Below are positions 54,177-62,107 of a stretch of DNA of 64,000 bases, piece after piece. Made by a program: the position numbers and the translations under genes. The DNA is taken from NCBI GenBank assembly GCA_913065125.1, contig CAJYAG010000001.1, positions 248,001-312,000 on the forward strand. Reading direction: 5' to 3'. Below the pieces are notes generated by a model. That model saw only the letters and a list, made by a program, of their open reading frames with translations, made no database searches and was not told the origin of the DNA. The number at the start of each line of letters is the position of its first letter. The stretch's first letter is position 1. Source of the stretch: an uncultured Flavobacteriaceae bacterium. GTDB taxonomy: Bacteria; Bacteroidota; Bacteroidia; Flavobacteriales; Flavobacteriaceae.

Positions 54177-54239
54177 AAGTGTATTGAATAAATTCAACAT
54201 ATATTTTAAACCCGTTTGAGTACATCAAATGGGTTTTTT
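54162..54239 (+). promoter_or_regulatory. His operon transcription attenuator
   Basis: Terminator: AAACCCGTTTGA (54208-54219) pairs with TCAAATGGGTTT (54225-54236) over 12 bp (one G-U) with a T-run to 54239. Antiterminator: ACTCAAGCG (54162-54170), inside the leader frame after the His codons, pairs with CGTTTGAGT (54213-54221), occupying the terminator's left arm. The hairpin TTGAAT/ATTCAA (54184-54197) brings the two together. TTCG/CGAA (54158-54172) can sequester the antiterminator strand. A ribosome at the leader stop would cover the antiterminator strand, allowing termination. Confidence 0.85.
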
Positions 54240-54287
54240 CTTACACAGATTTTTCCTTTTGATTTACTCAAACAAATTTCAAAAACA

Positions 54288-55145
54288 ATGAGTAAACTAA
54301 GAATAGCCATTCAAAAATCAGGAAGATTAAACGAAGATTCCTTACAAATTTTAAAAGATTGCGGAATCTCAATCGACAACGGAAAAGATCAATTAAAAGC
54401 AATTTCAAGTAATTTTCCACTAGAGGTTTTTTATTTAAGAAACGGAGATATACCACAATATCTTAGAGATGGAGTAGTAGACATTGCCATTATCGGTGAA
54501 AATGTACTGATTGAAAAAGGAGAAGACATCAACATTGCAGAAAAATTAGGGTTTTCTAAATGCAAAGTTTCTTTGGCAATTCCTAAAAGTGAAACCTATA
54601 ATGGAATCAATTATTTCAACAATAAAAAAATTGCCACATCCTACCCGAATACGGTAAAAAAATACTTGCTTGATAAAGGAGTTGATACGCAATTACACAT
54701 CATTAATGGTTCTGTAGAGATTGCTCCGAATATTGGATTGGCAGACGGAATTTGTGATATTGTATCAAGTGGAAGTACACTTTTTAAAAACAATTTAAAA
54801 GAAGTAGAAGTGTTGTTAAAATCGGAAGCGGTTTTGGCTGTTTCTCCATTAATTTCTAAAGAAAATCAACAAGTCTTGAACAAATTACAATTTAGAATTA
54901 AAGCAGTTTTAAAAGGACGAAACTCTAAATATGTCTTATTGAACGCTCCGAATGAAAAACTATCAGAAATCATTGCTGTGTTACCCGGAATGAAAAGTCC
55001 GACTGTTTTACCATTGGCAACAGAAGGCTGGAGCTCTGTACACTCGGTAATTGATAAGAATCAATTTTGGGAAATTATTGATGTGTTAAAAGAAAAAGGA
55101 GCAGAGGGAATTTTAGTGTGTCCAATAGAAAAAATGGTACTGTAA
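54288..55145 (+). CDS. hisG: ATP phosphoribosyltransferase (long form)
   Basis: First enzyme of histidine synthesis: joins ATP and PRPP. The 285 residues from ATG 54288 (MSKLRIAIQKSGRLNEDS) include the catalytic domains with the PRPP loop DIVSSGSTLFKNN and a C-terminal regulatory ACT-like domain (LLNAPNEKLSEIIAVLPGMKSPTVLPLATEGW), so it is the long, histidine-inhibited HisG that needs no HisZ. The frame extends to 54216 in the terminator hairpin, which cannot be the start. Its stop overlaps the hisD start by 1 nt. Confidence 0.96.
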   Translation: MSKLRIAIQKSGRLNEDSLQILKDCGISIDNGKDQLKAISSNFPLEVFYLRNGDIPQYLRDGVVDIAIIGENVLIEKGEDINIAEKLGFSKCKVSLAIPKSETYNGINYFNNKKIATSYPNTVKKYLLDKGVDTQLHIINGSVEIAPNIGLADGICDIVSSGSTLFKNNLKEVEVLLKSEAVLAVSPLISKENQQVLNKLQFRIKAVLKGRNSKYVLLNAPNEKLSEIIAVLPGMKSPTVLPLATEGWSSVHSVIDKNQFWEIIDVLKEKGAEGILVCPIEKMVL

Positions 55146-56428
55146 TGAAATTGATAAACAATCCACCAAAAAAAGATTGGAATTCAATCTTACAAAGATC
55201 AACCAAATCGGTTGCTGATATTGAAGAAATTGTAAATCAAGTTTTTTTAGATGTGCAAGAAAATGGAGATATTGCAATCGAAAAATACACAAACAAGTTC
55301 GATGGAGTTTCTTTAGGTAATACTATAGTTTCTGATGAAGAAATTGAAAAAGCGATTTTAGAAGTTTCATCAGAACTGAAAGAAGCAATAAACGTTGCCA
55401 AAACAAATATTGAAAAATTTCACGCTGCTCAAAAAACGGAAAAAGTAGTAGTAGAAACTACCATCGGAGTACAATGTTGGCAAGAAAAAAAGCCAATTTC
55501 AAAAGTTGGTTTGTATATTCCTGGCGGAACAGCGCCTTTATTTTCTACGGTTTTAATGTTGGCAATTCCGGCTCAAATTGCAGGTTGCAAAGAAATTGTA
55601 TTGTGTTCTCCACCCGATAAAAATGGTAATATCAATCCAGCAATTGTATATGCGGCAAATCTTTGTGGAGTTACCCAAATTTTTAAAGTAGGCGGAATTC
55701 AAGCCATTGCTGCGATGACATTAGGAACAGAAAGTATCCCGAAAGTGTCTAAAATATTTGGACCAGGAAATCAGTTTGTAACGGTTGCCAAACAAATTGC
55801 TACAAAATATGGTGTTGCGATAGATATGCCAGCAGGACCAAGCGAGTTACTGGTTGTTGCAGATGATGCTGCAAATGCTTGTTTTGTTGCTTCAGATTTG
55901 TTGAGTCAAGCAGAACACGGAATTGACAGTCAAGTTATTTTGGTTTCGGATTCCGTTGAATTGATTGAATCCGTTCAGCATGAAATACAAAAACAACTCA
56001 AAGAGTTACCAAGAAAAGAAATTGCAACAAAAGCGTTAGAGAATTCGAAAGCCATTTTATTGGAAGATGAAAAATCAGCATTAAATCTTATCAATGAATA
56101 TGCGCCAGAGCATTTAATTATTGCTACTAGAAATAACGATTTTTTTATTGATTCCATAGAAAATGCTGGTTCGGTTTTTATTGGAAATTATACACCAGAA
56201 AGCGCTGGAGATTATGCTTCTGGAACGAATCATACGCTACCCACAAACGGATTTTCAAAAGCGTATTCTGGAGTGAATTTAGATAGTTTTTTAAAGAGTA
56301 TTACCTATCAAAAAATATCAAAAGAAGGATTGCAAAACATTGGGAAATCGATTGAAGTTATGGCAACAGCTGAAGGATTGCAAGCGCATAAAAATGCGGT
56401 TTCGATTCGGTTAAAAAATATAAAATAA
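55145..56428 (+). CDS. hisD: Histidinol dehydrogenase
   Basis: Zinc enzyme for the last two oxidation steps from L-histidinol to histidine. The 427 residues from ATG 55145 contain the signature GSVFIGNYTPESAGDYASGTNHTLPT, IFGPGNQFVTVAKQ, DMPAGPSELLVVAD and LSQAEHGIDSQV (Gln/His zinc ligands). The ATG shares its first base with the hisG stop (taATG), so translation is coupled. The longest frame begins 27 nt earlier in hisG and is rejected. A palindromic repeat follows the stop. Confidence 0.96.
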   Translation: MKLINNPPKKDWNSILQRSTKSVADIEEIVNQVFLDVQENGDIAIEKYTNKFDGVSLGNTIVSDEEIEKAILEVSSELKEAINVAKTNIEKFHAAQKTEKVVVETTIGVQCWQEKKPISKVGLYIPGGTAPLFSTVLMLAIPAQIAGCKEIVLCSPPDKNGNINPAIVYAANLCGVTQIFKVGGIQAIAAMTLGTESIPKVSKIFGPGNQFVTVAKQIATKYGVAIDMPAGPSELLVVADDAANACFVASDLLSQAEHGIDSQVILVSDSVELIESVQHEIQKQLKELPRKEIATKALENSKAILLEDEKSALNLINEYAPEHLIIATRNNDFFIDSIENAGSVFIGNYTPESAGDYASGTNHTLPTNGFSKAYSGVNLDSFLKSITYQKISKEGLQNIGKSIEVMATAEGLQAHKNAVSIRLKNIK

Positions 56429-56435
56429 ATATAAA

Positions 56436-56542
56436 TGTCAGTTCGAGTGATTTCGAGGAACGAGAAATTGTATCGAGAACAAATGATAATAGCATCTCGA
56501 TACAAATTTATTCCTGACGTCATAAATTCACTCGATGTGACA
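56436..56542. repeat. TGTCA...TGACA palindromic element between hisD and hisC
   Basis: Outer arms TGTCAGTTCGAGTGA... and ...TCACTCGATGTGACA pair, enclosing a second hairpin, TTGTATCGAGA with TCTCGATACAA. It fills almost the entire hisD-hisC gap and ends 13 nt before the hisC ATG. Confidence 0.85.
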
Positions 56543-56555
56543 GCATAAATATAAA

Positions 56556-57605
56556 ATGAAAACAAATTTCAACATCAACAATCTCATTAGAGAAAACATC
56601 AAATCTCTAAACGCTTATTCATCTGCAAGAGACGAATATAAAAACACAGCATCTAAAGAAATGATTTTTTTAGACGCCAATGAAAATCCGTTTGCAAATG
56701 GCGTAAATCGCTATCCAGATCCGCAGCAAAATTCGGTGAAAGAATTGCTGTCAAACTTAAAAAAAATTGATGCTAAAAACATCCTTTTAGGAAATGGAAG
56801 TGACGAAGTGTTGGATTTGCTTTTTAGAGCTTTTTGTGAACCGAGTAAAGACAACATTGTCACATTACCACCGACGTACGGAATGTATGCTGTGTTAGCA
56901 AATATCAACGCAGTTGAAAATAAAAAAGTTGTTTTATCAGCAGCTTTTCAACCCAAAGTTGCACAAATTTTAAAGGAAGTTGATGAAAACACAAAGCTCT
57001 TGTTTTTATGTTCACCCAATAATCCAACCGGAAATAGTTTTTCTGAAGAAGCTGTTGAGGAATTATTATTAAAATTCAACGGTTTGGTGGTAATTGACGA
57101 AGCGTATATCGATTTTTCTGAACAAGAAAGTTGGTTAAATAAATTAAAACAATTTCCAAATTTAGTGATTACGCAAACCTTGTCGAAAGCATATGGAATG
57201 GCGGGAATTAGGTTGGGAGTTTGTTATGCTTCTCAAGAAGTTATCTCAGTTTTAAACAAGATAAAACCGCCGTATAATGTGAATGAATTATCACAACAAA
57301 AAGCCATCAGTAGATTGTTAGATTTTGATGTTGTTCAAAATGAAATTATACAAATTAAAAAAGAAAGAGTTCAACTCGAAAAAGAATTGAAATCTATTGA
57401 TTTTATTGAAAAAATATATCCATCAGATACAAATTTTATATTGATACAAGTAGACGATGCTACCAAAAGATATCAGCAATTAATTAGCAACGGAATTGTA
57501 ATTCGTAATAGAACCAAGGAGCCTTTGTGTGAAAATTGTTTGCGTATTACAGTTGGTACCAAAGCTGAAAATAAAGCATTGATAACAATTTTTAAAGAGT
57601 TATAA
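56556..57605 (+). CDS. hisC: Histidinol-phosphate aminotransferase
   Basis: PLP aminotransferase for imidazole-acetol phosphate. The 349 residues include LDANENPFANGVNRYPDP (substrate region), GNGSDEVLDLLFRAFC, CSPNNPTGNSF, VIDEAYIDFSE and the Schiff-base lysine in TLSKAYGMAGIRLG. The C-terminal Arg in CENCLRITVGT binds the phosphate. Usual length. The gap before it is filled with one palindromic element and the gap after it with two. Confidence 0.95.
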   Translation: MKTNFNINNLIRENIKSLNAYSSARDEYKNTASKEMIFLDANENPFANGVNRYPDPQQNSVKELLSNLKKIDAKNILLGNGSDEVLDLLFRAFCEPSKDNIVTLPPTYGMYAVLANINAVENKKVVLSAAFQPKVAQILKEVDENTKLLFLCSPNNPTGNSFSEEAVEELLLKFNGLVVIDEAYIDFSEQESWLNKLKQFPNLVITQTLSKAYGMAGIRLGVCYASQEVISVLNKIKPPYNVNELSQQKAISRLLDFDVVQNEIIQIKKERVQLEKELKSIDFIEKIYPSDTNFILIQVDDATKRYQQLISNGIVIRNRTKEPLCENCLRITVGTKAENKALITIFKEL

Positions 57606-57610
57606 AATAC

Positions 57611-57642
57611 CTACAAGGACAAGGATTTTTGAAACCTTGTAG
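57611..57642. repeat. CTACAAGG...CCTTGTAG palindrome between hisC and hisB
   Basis: A perfect 8-bp stem, CTACAAGG (57611-57618) with CCTTGTAG (57635-57642), unrelated to the TGTCA family. It starts 6 nt after the hisC stop. Confidence 0.65.
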
Positions 57643-57656
57643 TAAAAATAAATGAA

Positions 57657-57752
57657 TGTCATTCCGAACGAGGAACGAGGAGGAATCTCACAAAGAGAAG
57701 AATGAATTTAATGAGATTTCTCAATCGCAAAAAAGCTCATTTCGAAATGACA
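57657..57752. repeat. TGTCA...TGACA palindromic element before hisB
   Basis: Begins TGTCATTCCGAACGAGGAA and ends CATTTCGAAATGACA. The outer TGTCATT and AATGACA pair, and inner GAATCTCA/TGAGATTTC also pair. It explains why the open frame in front of hisB is long without being coding. Confidence 0.8.
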
Positions 57753-57767
57753 ACAAATAATAAAAAA

Positions 57768-58877
57768 ATGAAAAAAGTACTATTTATTGACAGAGATGGC
57801 ACATTGGCCATAGAACCACCAATCGATTATCAATTAGACAGTTTAGAGAAATTAGAATTCTATCCAGGCGTTTTTAGATGGTTGAGTCGTATTGCGGAAG
57901 AATTGGATTTTGTGTTGGTGATGGTCACCAATCAAGATGGTTTGGGAACAGTTTCTTTTCCGGAAGAGACTTTTTGGCCAGCACAAAACAAAGTGATTCA
58001 AGCGTTTAAAAATGAAGGAATTGTTTTTAATGATATTTTAATCGACAATAGTTTTCCTGAAGAAAATTCGCCAAATAGAAAACCTAGAACTGGTTTGTTA
58101 ACGACGTATTTGACCGGGAATTACGATTTAGAAAACTCATTTGTTATCGGAGATCGTTTAACGGATATGGAATTGGCAGAGAATTTAAAGGCAAAGGGAA
58201 TTTTAATCACTGCTGATCAAAGATTGAATTACAAAAACGAAACTCAAGCTTTAAAAACGGACAGTTGGAAAGCCGTTTACGAATTTTTAAAGTTATCAGA
58301 AAGAACAGCATCGATAGAAAGAAATACCAACGAAACAAAGATAAAAATCGATGTTAATTTAGACGGTACTGGAAAAGGCACTATTGCTACCGGAATTGCT
58401 TTTTTTGACCATATGTTAGACCAAATTGCGCGTCACGGACAAATGGATTTGAACATTCAAGTGCAAGGCGATTTAGAAGTTGATGAACACCATACCATCG
58501 AAGACACCGCAATAGCTTTAGGAGAAGTATTCAACAAAGCGTTGGCAAACAAATTGGGAATTGAGCGTTATGGTTTTTGTTTGCCAATGGACGATTGTTT
58601 GGCGCAAGTTGCCATCGATTTTGGTGGAAGAAATTGGTTGGTTTGGGATGCCGATTTTAAAAGAGAAATGATTGGTAAAATGCCCACAGAAATGTTTTAT
58701 CACTTCTTTAAATCGTTTACAGATGGTGCAAAATGTAACTTAAATATCAAAGCAGAAGGAACGAACGAACATCACAAAATTGAAGCCATTTTTAAAGCCT
58801 TTGCAAAAGCAATAAAAGTAGCGGTAAAAAGAGATGCAGATAAAATGGTATTGCCATCTACAAAAGGAATGTTATAA
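57768..58877 (+). CDS. hisB: Bifunctional histidinol-phosphatase/imidazoleglycerol-phosphate dehydratase
   Basis: Two domains: an N-terminal HAD phosphatase (about 1-165, with [23 protein letters not shown] and [15 protein letters not shown]) and a C-terminal IGPD (about 175-369, with [31 protein letters not shown] and [19 protein letters not shown], metal-ligand His residues present). The start is ATG 57768 ([12 protein letters not shown]); 22 codons of open frame upstream are a palindromic repeat. Fusion of both activities matches gamma-proteobacteria and Bacteroidota. Confidence 0.95.
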   Translation: MKKVLFIDRDGTLAIEPPIDYQLDSLEKLEFYPGVFRWLSRIAEELDFVLVMVTNQDGLGTVSFPEETFWPAQNKVIQAFKNEGIVFNDILIDNSFPEENSPNRKPRTGLLTTYLTGNYDLENSFVIGDRLTDMELAENLKAKGILITADQRLNYKNETQALKTDSWKAVYEFLKLSERTASIERNTNETKIKIDVNLDGTGKGTIATGIAFFDHMLDQIARHGQMDLNIQVQGDLEVDEHHTIEDTAIALGEVFNKALANKLGIERYGFCLPMDDCLAQVAIDFGGRNWLVWDADFKREMIGKMPTEMFYHFFKSFTDGAKCNLNIKAEGTNEHHKIEAIFKAFAKAIKVAVKRDADKMVLPSTKGML

Positions 58878-58880
58878 AAT

Positions 58881-58926
58881 AGCTTTTAGTTGTTAGCCAT
58901 TTGCTAATAGCCAAAAGCCAAAAGCT
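58881..58926. repeat. his-gap repeat, copy 1 (before hisH)
   Basis: A 46-nt element whose ends AGCTTTT and AAAAGCT pair, with an inner hairpin TTAGC-CATTT-GCTAA. It is almost identical to 59518-59563 and related to 60365-60424. Confidence 0.85.
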
Positions 58927-58931
58927 AAAAA

Positions 58932-59513
58932 ATGAAAATCATAATCATAGATTACGGAGCAGGAAATATAAAAAGCATTCAGTTTGCCTTTAAAAGATTG
59001 GGTTTAGATGTTATTTTATCAAACAATATTGATGAAATTAAAACTGCTGATAAAGTAATATTTCCTGGAGTTGGAGAAGCAAGTTCTGCGATGAACATGT
59101 TAAAAAAAAGTGGATTGGATGCATTAATTCCGACGTTAAAACAACCTGTTTTAGGAATCTGTTTAGGAATGCAATTGATGTGTACATCAACAGAAGAAGG
59201 AAACACCAAAGGATTGGGGATTTTTAACACCAAAGTAAAGCGCTTTTCATCAAAAGTAAAAGTTCCGCAAATGGGCTGGAACACCATTTCTGATTTGAAA
59301 TCAGAATTATTTACTGGAATTAAAGAAAAGGAATTCATGTATTTGGTGCATAGTTTTTATGCAGAAAATTGCGATGAAGCAATCGCAACCATCAATTATG
59401 AAATGGAATATGCTGCTGCTTTACAAAAAGAAAACTTTTACGGTGTACAATTTCATCCAGAAAAAAGTGGCGTAATAGGAGAACAAATTTTGAAAAATTT
59501 TATTAAATTATAA
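58932..59513 (+). CDS. hisH: Imidazole glycerol phosphate synthase, glutamine amidotransferase subunit
   Basis: Glutaminase that supplies ammonia to HisF. The 193 residues include the class I amidotransferase nucleophile in VLGICLGMQLM (Cys near 77), and the His and Glu of the triad in GVQFHPEKSGVIGEQ near 175. DYGAGNIKSIQFAFKRLG at the start is typical. It lies between two copies of the his-gap repeat and 55 nt before hisA. Confidence 0.96.
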   Translation: MKIIIIDYGAGNIKSIQFAFKRLGLDVILSNNIDEIKTADKVIFPGVGEASSAMNMLKKSGLDALIPTLKQPVLGICLGMQLMCTSTEEGNTKGLGIFNTKVKRFSSKVKVPQMGWNTISDLKSELFTGIKEKEFMYLVHSFYAENCDEAIATINYEMEYAAALQKENFYGVQFHPEKSGVIGEQILKNFIKL

Positions 59514-59517
59514 AAAT

Positions 59518-59563
59518 AACTTTTAGCTGTTAGCCATTTGCTAATAGCCAAAAGCCAAAAGCT
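59518..59563. repeat. his-gap repeat, copy 2 (before hisA)
   Basis: 46 nt; differs from copy 1 at a few positions (AACTTTTAGCTG at the start). It ends 5 nt before the hisA ATG, like copy 1 before hisH. Confidence 0.85.
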
Positions 59564-59568
59564 AAAAA

Positions 59569-60366
59569 ATGAGAATCATACCAGCAATAGACATCATCGA
59601 CGGAAAATGCGTCCGATTGTCAAAAGGTGATTATAACACCAAAAAAATATACAATGAAAATCCGTTAGAAGTTGCCAAAGAATTTGAGCAAGCAGGTATT
59701 GATTATTTGCATTTAGTGGATTTAGATGGCGCAAAAGCAAGTCAAATTATCAATTATAAAGTGCTAGAAAACATCGCGTCAAAAACCAATTTAAAAATCG
59801 ATTTTGGTGGCGGTTTAAAATCTGATGAAGATGTAGAAATTGCTTTTAATTCTGGAGCAAATCAAATTACAGGCGGAAGTATCGCCGTAAAAAATCCTGA
59901 ATTATTTGAAAAATGGATAACTAAATATGGAAGCAATACAATCATTTTAGGTGCCGATTTTTATCCTGATCATATAGGCGGAAAGATTGCAACAAATGGT
60001 TGGCAAGAAGAAAGCTCTTTAGAGTTGATTCCGTTTGTAAAAGAATATCAGCAAAAAGGAATTCAGTATGTAATTTGTACAGATATTTCTAAAGACGGGA
60101 TGTTACAAGGACCAAGTTTTGAAATATATTCTAAAATAATCAACAAATGTGTCATTTCGAGCGCAGTCGAGAAATCTCAAAAAGACCTTTCGACTGCGCT
60201 CAAGGTGACAAGTGATTTAAAACTAATCGCTTCAGGTGGAATTTCAACCTTTGATGAATTACCCAAATTAGCAGAACTAGGCTGCGAAGGCGTCATCATC
60301 GGAAAAGCAATTTATGAAAATAGAATCTCTTTAAAACAATTGGAAAATTTTATATTAAACAAATAG
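59569..60366 (+). CDS. hisA: HisA isomerase interrupted in frame by a palindromic element
   Basis: 1-(5-phosphoribosyl)-5-[(5-phosphoribosylamino)methylideneamino]imidazole-4-carboxamide isomerase, a TIM barrel. Motifs: [21 protein letters not shown] with the catalytic Asp8, [13 protein letters not shown], and [12 protein letters not shown] with the second catalytic Asp near 170. Length is 265, about 22 more than usual. Residues 194-215 ([22 protein letters not shown]) are encoded by a copy of the TGTCA palindrome (60150-60210) inserted between the helix [11 protein letters not shown] and strand LKLIASGG, at a surface loop. The frame is intact, so it is probably functional. Confidence 0.95.
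   Translation: MRIIPAIDIIDGKCVRLSKGDYNTKKIYNENPLEVAKEFEQAGIDYLHLVDLDGAKASQIINYKVLENIASKTNLKIDFGGGLKSDEDVEIAFNSGANQITGGSIAVKNPELFEKWITKYGSNTIILGADFYPDHIGGKIATNGWQEESSLELIPFVKEYQQKGIQYVICTDISKDGMLQGPSFEIYSKIINKCVISSAVEKSQKDLSTALKVTSDLKLIASGGISTFDELPKLAELGCEGVIIGKAIYENRISLKQLENFILNK
60150..60210. repeat. TGTCA...TGACA palindromic element inside hisA
   Basis: The left arm (60150-60170) and right arm (60190-60210) form a 21-bp stem with two G-U pairs and one mismatch: core TCGAGCGCAGTCGA and TCGACTGCGCTC. It is the same family as copies at 39918, 41836, 57657 and 61220. It is translated in frame; one of the other two frames has a TGA. Confidence 0.9.
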
Positions 60367-60424
60367 CCTTTAGTTTTTAGCCGTTAGCCTTTAGCTAATT
60401 GCCAAAAACCAAAAGCCAAAAGCT
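60365..60424. repeat. his-gap repeat, copy 3 (before hisF), expanded
   Basis: 60 nt related to copies 1 and 2 (AGCCTTTAG at the left, GCCAAAAGCT at the right, TTAGC/GCTAA inside) but with an added unit. It starts within the hisA stop. Confidence 0.8.
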
Positions 60425-60430
60425 ATAACA

Positions 60431-61186
60431 ATGTTAACAAAAAGAATCATCCCGTGTTTAGACATCAAAAACGGAAGAACAGTAAAAGGTGTCAATTTTG
60501 TGAATTTACGTGATGCTGGTGATCCCGTTGAACTGGCAAAAATATACGCAGAAAATGGCGCCGATGAATTGGTGTTTTTAGACATTTCTGCCACAGAAGA
60601 AAAACGAAAAACATTGATTGAATTGGTGTTGAAAGTGGCGGAACAAGTAAACATTCCGTTTACTGTTGGTGGCGGAATCTCAAGCGTAGAAGATGTTTCT
60701 GTGTTATTAAATGCTGGAGCAGATAAGGTTTCTATCAATTCATCCGCAGTAAAAAATCCAAAATTAATCAATGAGTTGGCGCGTAAATTTGGAAGTCAAT
60801 GTATTACTGTTGCAATTGATGCAAAAAGAATAGAAGGAACTTGGAAAGTACATTTGGTTGGTGGAAAAGTAGCAACAGAACTCAGTTTATTTGATTGGGC
60901 AAAAGAAGTGGAACAACGTGGCGCAGGAGAAATATTATTTACGTCGATGGAAAATGACGGAACAAAAGACGGATTTGCAAACGAAGCTTTGGCGCAATTA
61001 TCAAGTTTGGTAAATATTCCGATTATTGCTTCTGGTGGCGCAGGAACCATGCAACATTTTACAGATGCATTTATCAAAGGAAAAGCAGATGCAGCCTTAG
61101 CAGCAAGTGTTTTTCACTTTAAAGAAATAGAAATTAACGAATTAAAAAAAGAATTACGTCGGAATGATATTCCGGTAAGATTGTAA
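60431..61186 (+). CDS. hisF: Imidazole glycerol phosphate synthase, cyclase subunit
   Basis: TIM-barrel cyclase that works with HisH to form imidazole glycerol phosphate and AICAR. The 251 residues start [23 protein letters not shown] (catalytic Asp11), with [37 protein letters not shown] (catalytic Asp near 130) and [14 protein letters not shown]. No insertion is seen here, in contrast to hisA. Confidence 0.97.
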   Translation: MLTKRIIPCLDIKNGRTVKGVNFVNLRDAGDPVELAKIYAENGADELVFLDISATEEKRKTLIELVLKVAEQVNIPFTVGGGISSVEDVSVLLNAGADKVSINSSAVKNPKLINELARKFGSQCITVAIDAKRIEGTWKVHLVGGKVATELSLFDWAKEVEQRGAGEILFTSMENDGTKDGFANEALAQLSSLVNIPIIASGGAGTMQHFTDAFIKGKADAALAASVFHFKEIEINELKKELRRNDIPVRL

Positions 61187-61219
61187 AAATAGCCACGAAT
61201 TCATGGATTGATAACGGAA

Positions 61220-61364
61220 TGTCACTTTTAAAAAAATCATGGTGGTTGAGCGTAGTCGAAACTACCATAATTTTGACTAGAAAAGTTAATAAAAAAGTTC
61301 TCAACACATTTTTTTTATTGACATCGACTACGCTCAGTCAACAAAAAAAGAACTCGAACTGACA
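61220..61364. repeat. TGTCA...TGACA palindromic element between hisF and hisIE
   Basis: Inner arms TTGAGCGTAGTCGA (61246-61259) and TCGACTACGCTCA (61324-61336) pair perfectly; outer TGTCA (61220) and TGACA (61360-61364) frame the unit. It occupies most of the 247-nt gap. Confidence 0.82.
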
Positions 61365-61433
61365 ATAAGATTATAAAACAGCCATAAATTCACGAATCAA
61401 TATTTTGTGAATTTGTAGCAAAAACTAAAAATT

Positions 61434-62033
61434 ATGAATATCAATTTTAATAAAAACAACGACGGATTAGTTCCAGCCATCATTCAAGATGCAACTACAA
61501 AAAACGTATTGATGTTGGGGTATATGAATGAAGAAGCTTTCAACAAAACGAATGAAACAAAATTAGTAACATTCTTTTCAAGAACTAAAAACCGATTATG
61601 GACAAAAGGAGAAGAAAGTGGAAATGTGTTGAGTGTTGTAGATATCAAATTAGATTGTGATAAGGACACGCTGCTAATTTCTGTAAATCCAACTGGACCA
61701 ACATGTCACAAAGGTTCAGATACGTGTTGGAGCGAATCCAATCAAGAGAACTTTGGATTTATTTCTAAGTTGGAAAAAACCATTGAAAACAGAATTCAGA
61801 ATGCTGATACAAGCAATTCTTATGTTGCTTCGCTGTTTAGTGAAGGCATCAATAAAGTAGCGCAAAAGGTTGGAGAAGAAGCCGTAGAAGTAATTATTGA
61901 AGCAAAAGACAACAATAACGACTTGTTTTTAAATGAAAGTGCAGATTTGTTATTTCACTATTTATTATTACTACAAGCAAAAGGATTTCAATTAAAAGAT
62001 GTTGTCGATGTTTTAAAAGGAAGAGAGAAATAA
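61434..62033 (+). CDS. hisI: Bifunctional phosphoribosyl-AMP cyclohydrolase/phosphoribosyl-ATP pyrophosphatase
   Basis: Fused HisI and HisE. The N-terminal cyclohydrolase (about 1-110) has ATTKNVLMLGYMNEEAF, FFSRTKNRLWTKGEESGN and the zinc/metal motif KLDCDKDTLLISV...GPTCHKGSDTCW. The C-terminal pyrophosphohydrolase (about 110-199) has SLFSEGINKVAQKVGEEAVEVIIEAKD, the helical NTP-pyrophosphatase core. It is the last gene of the his operon at 199 residues, a normal fused length. Confidence 0.95.
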   Translation: MNINFNKNNDGLVPAIIQDATTKNVLMLGYMNEEAFNKTNETKLVTFFSRTKNRLWTKGEESGNVLSVVDIKLDCDKDTLLISVNPTGPTCHKGSDTCWSESNQENFGFISKLEKTIENRIQNADTSNSYVASLFSEGINKVAQKVGEEAVEVIIEAKDNNNDLFLNESADLLFHYLLLLQAKGFQLKDVVDVLKGREK

Positions 62034-62048
62034 ATTTTTCATTCTAAA

Positions 62049-62074
62049 TGTCATTCCTGAGAAGGCAGGAATCC
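62049..62074. repeat. TGTCATTCC-type hairpin after hisIE
   Basis: TGTCATTCCTG...CAGGAATCC forms a 7-bp stem (ATTCCTG 62053-62059 and CAGGAAT); a short relative of the TGTCA elements. Confidence 0.65.
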
Positions 62075-62107
62075 AAAGAAAGGCTATTGATAAAAATAAA
62101 TCAATAC

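Noticed and set aside
57702..57767. Longer hisB start ([11 protein letters not shown]...)
   Set aside because: These codons lie in a TGTCA palindromic repeat and precede the conserved [12 protein letters not shown] start.
58881..60424. CRISPR array
   Set aside because: The repeats are palindromic but are separated by whole genes and lack regular short spacers; no cas gene is near.
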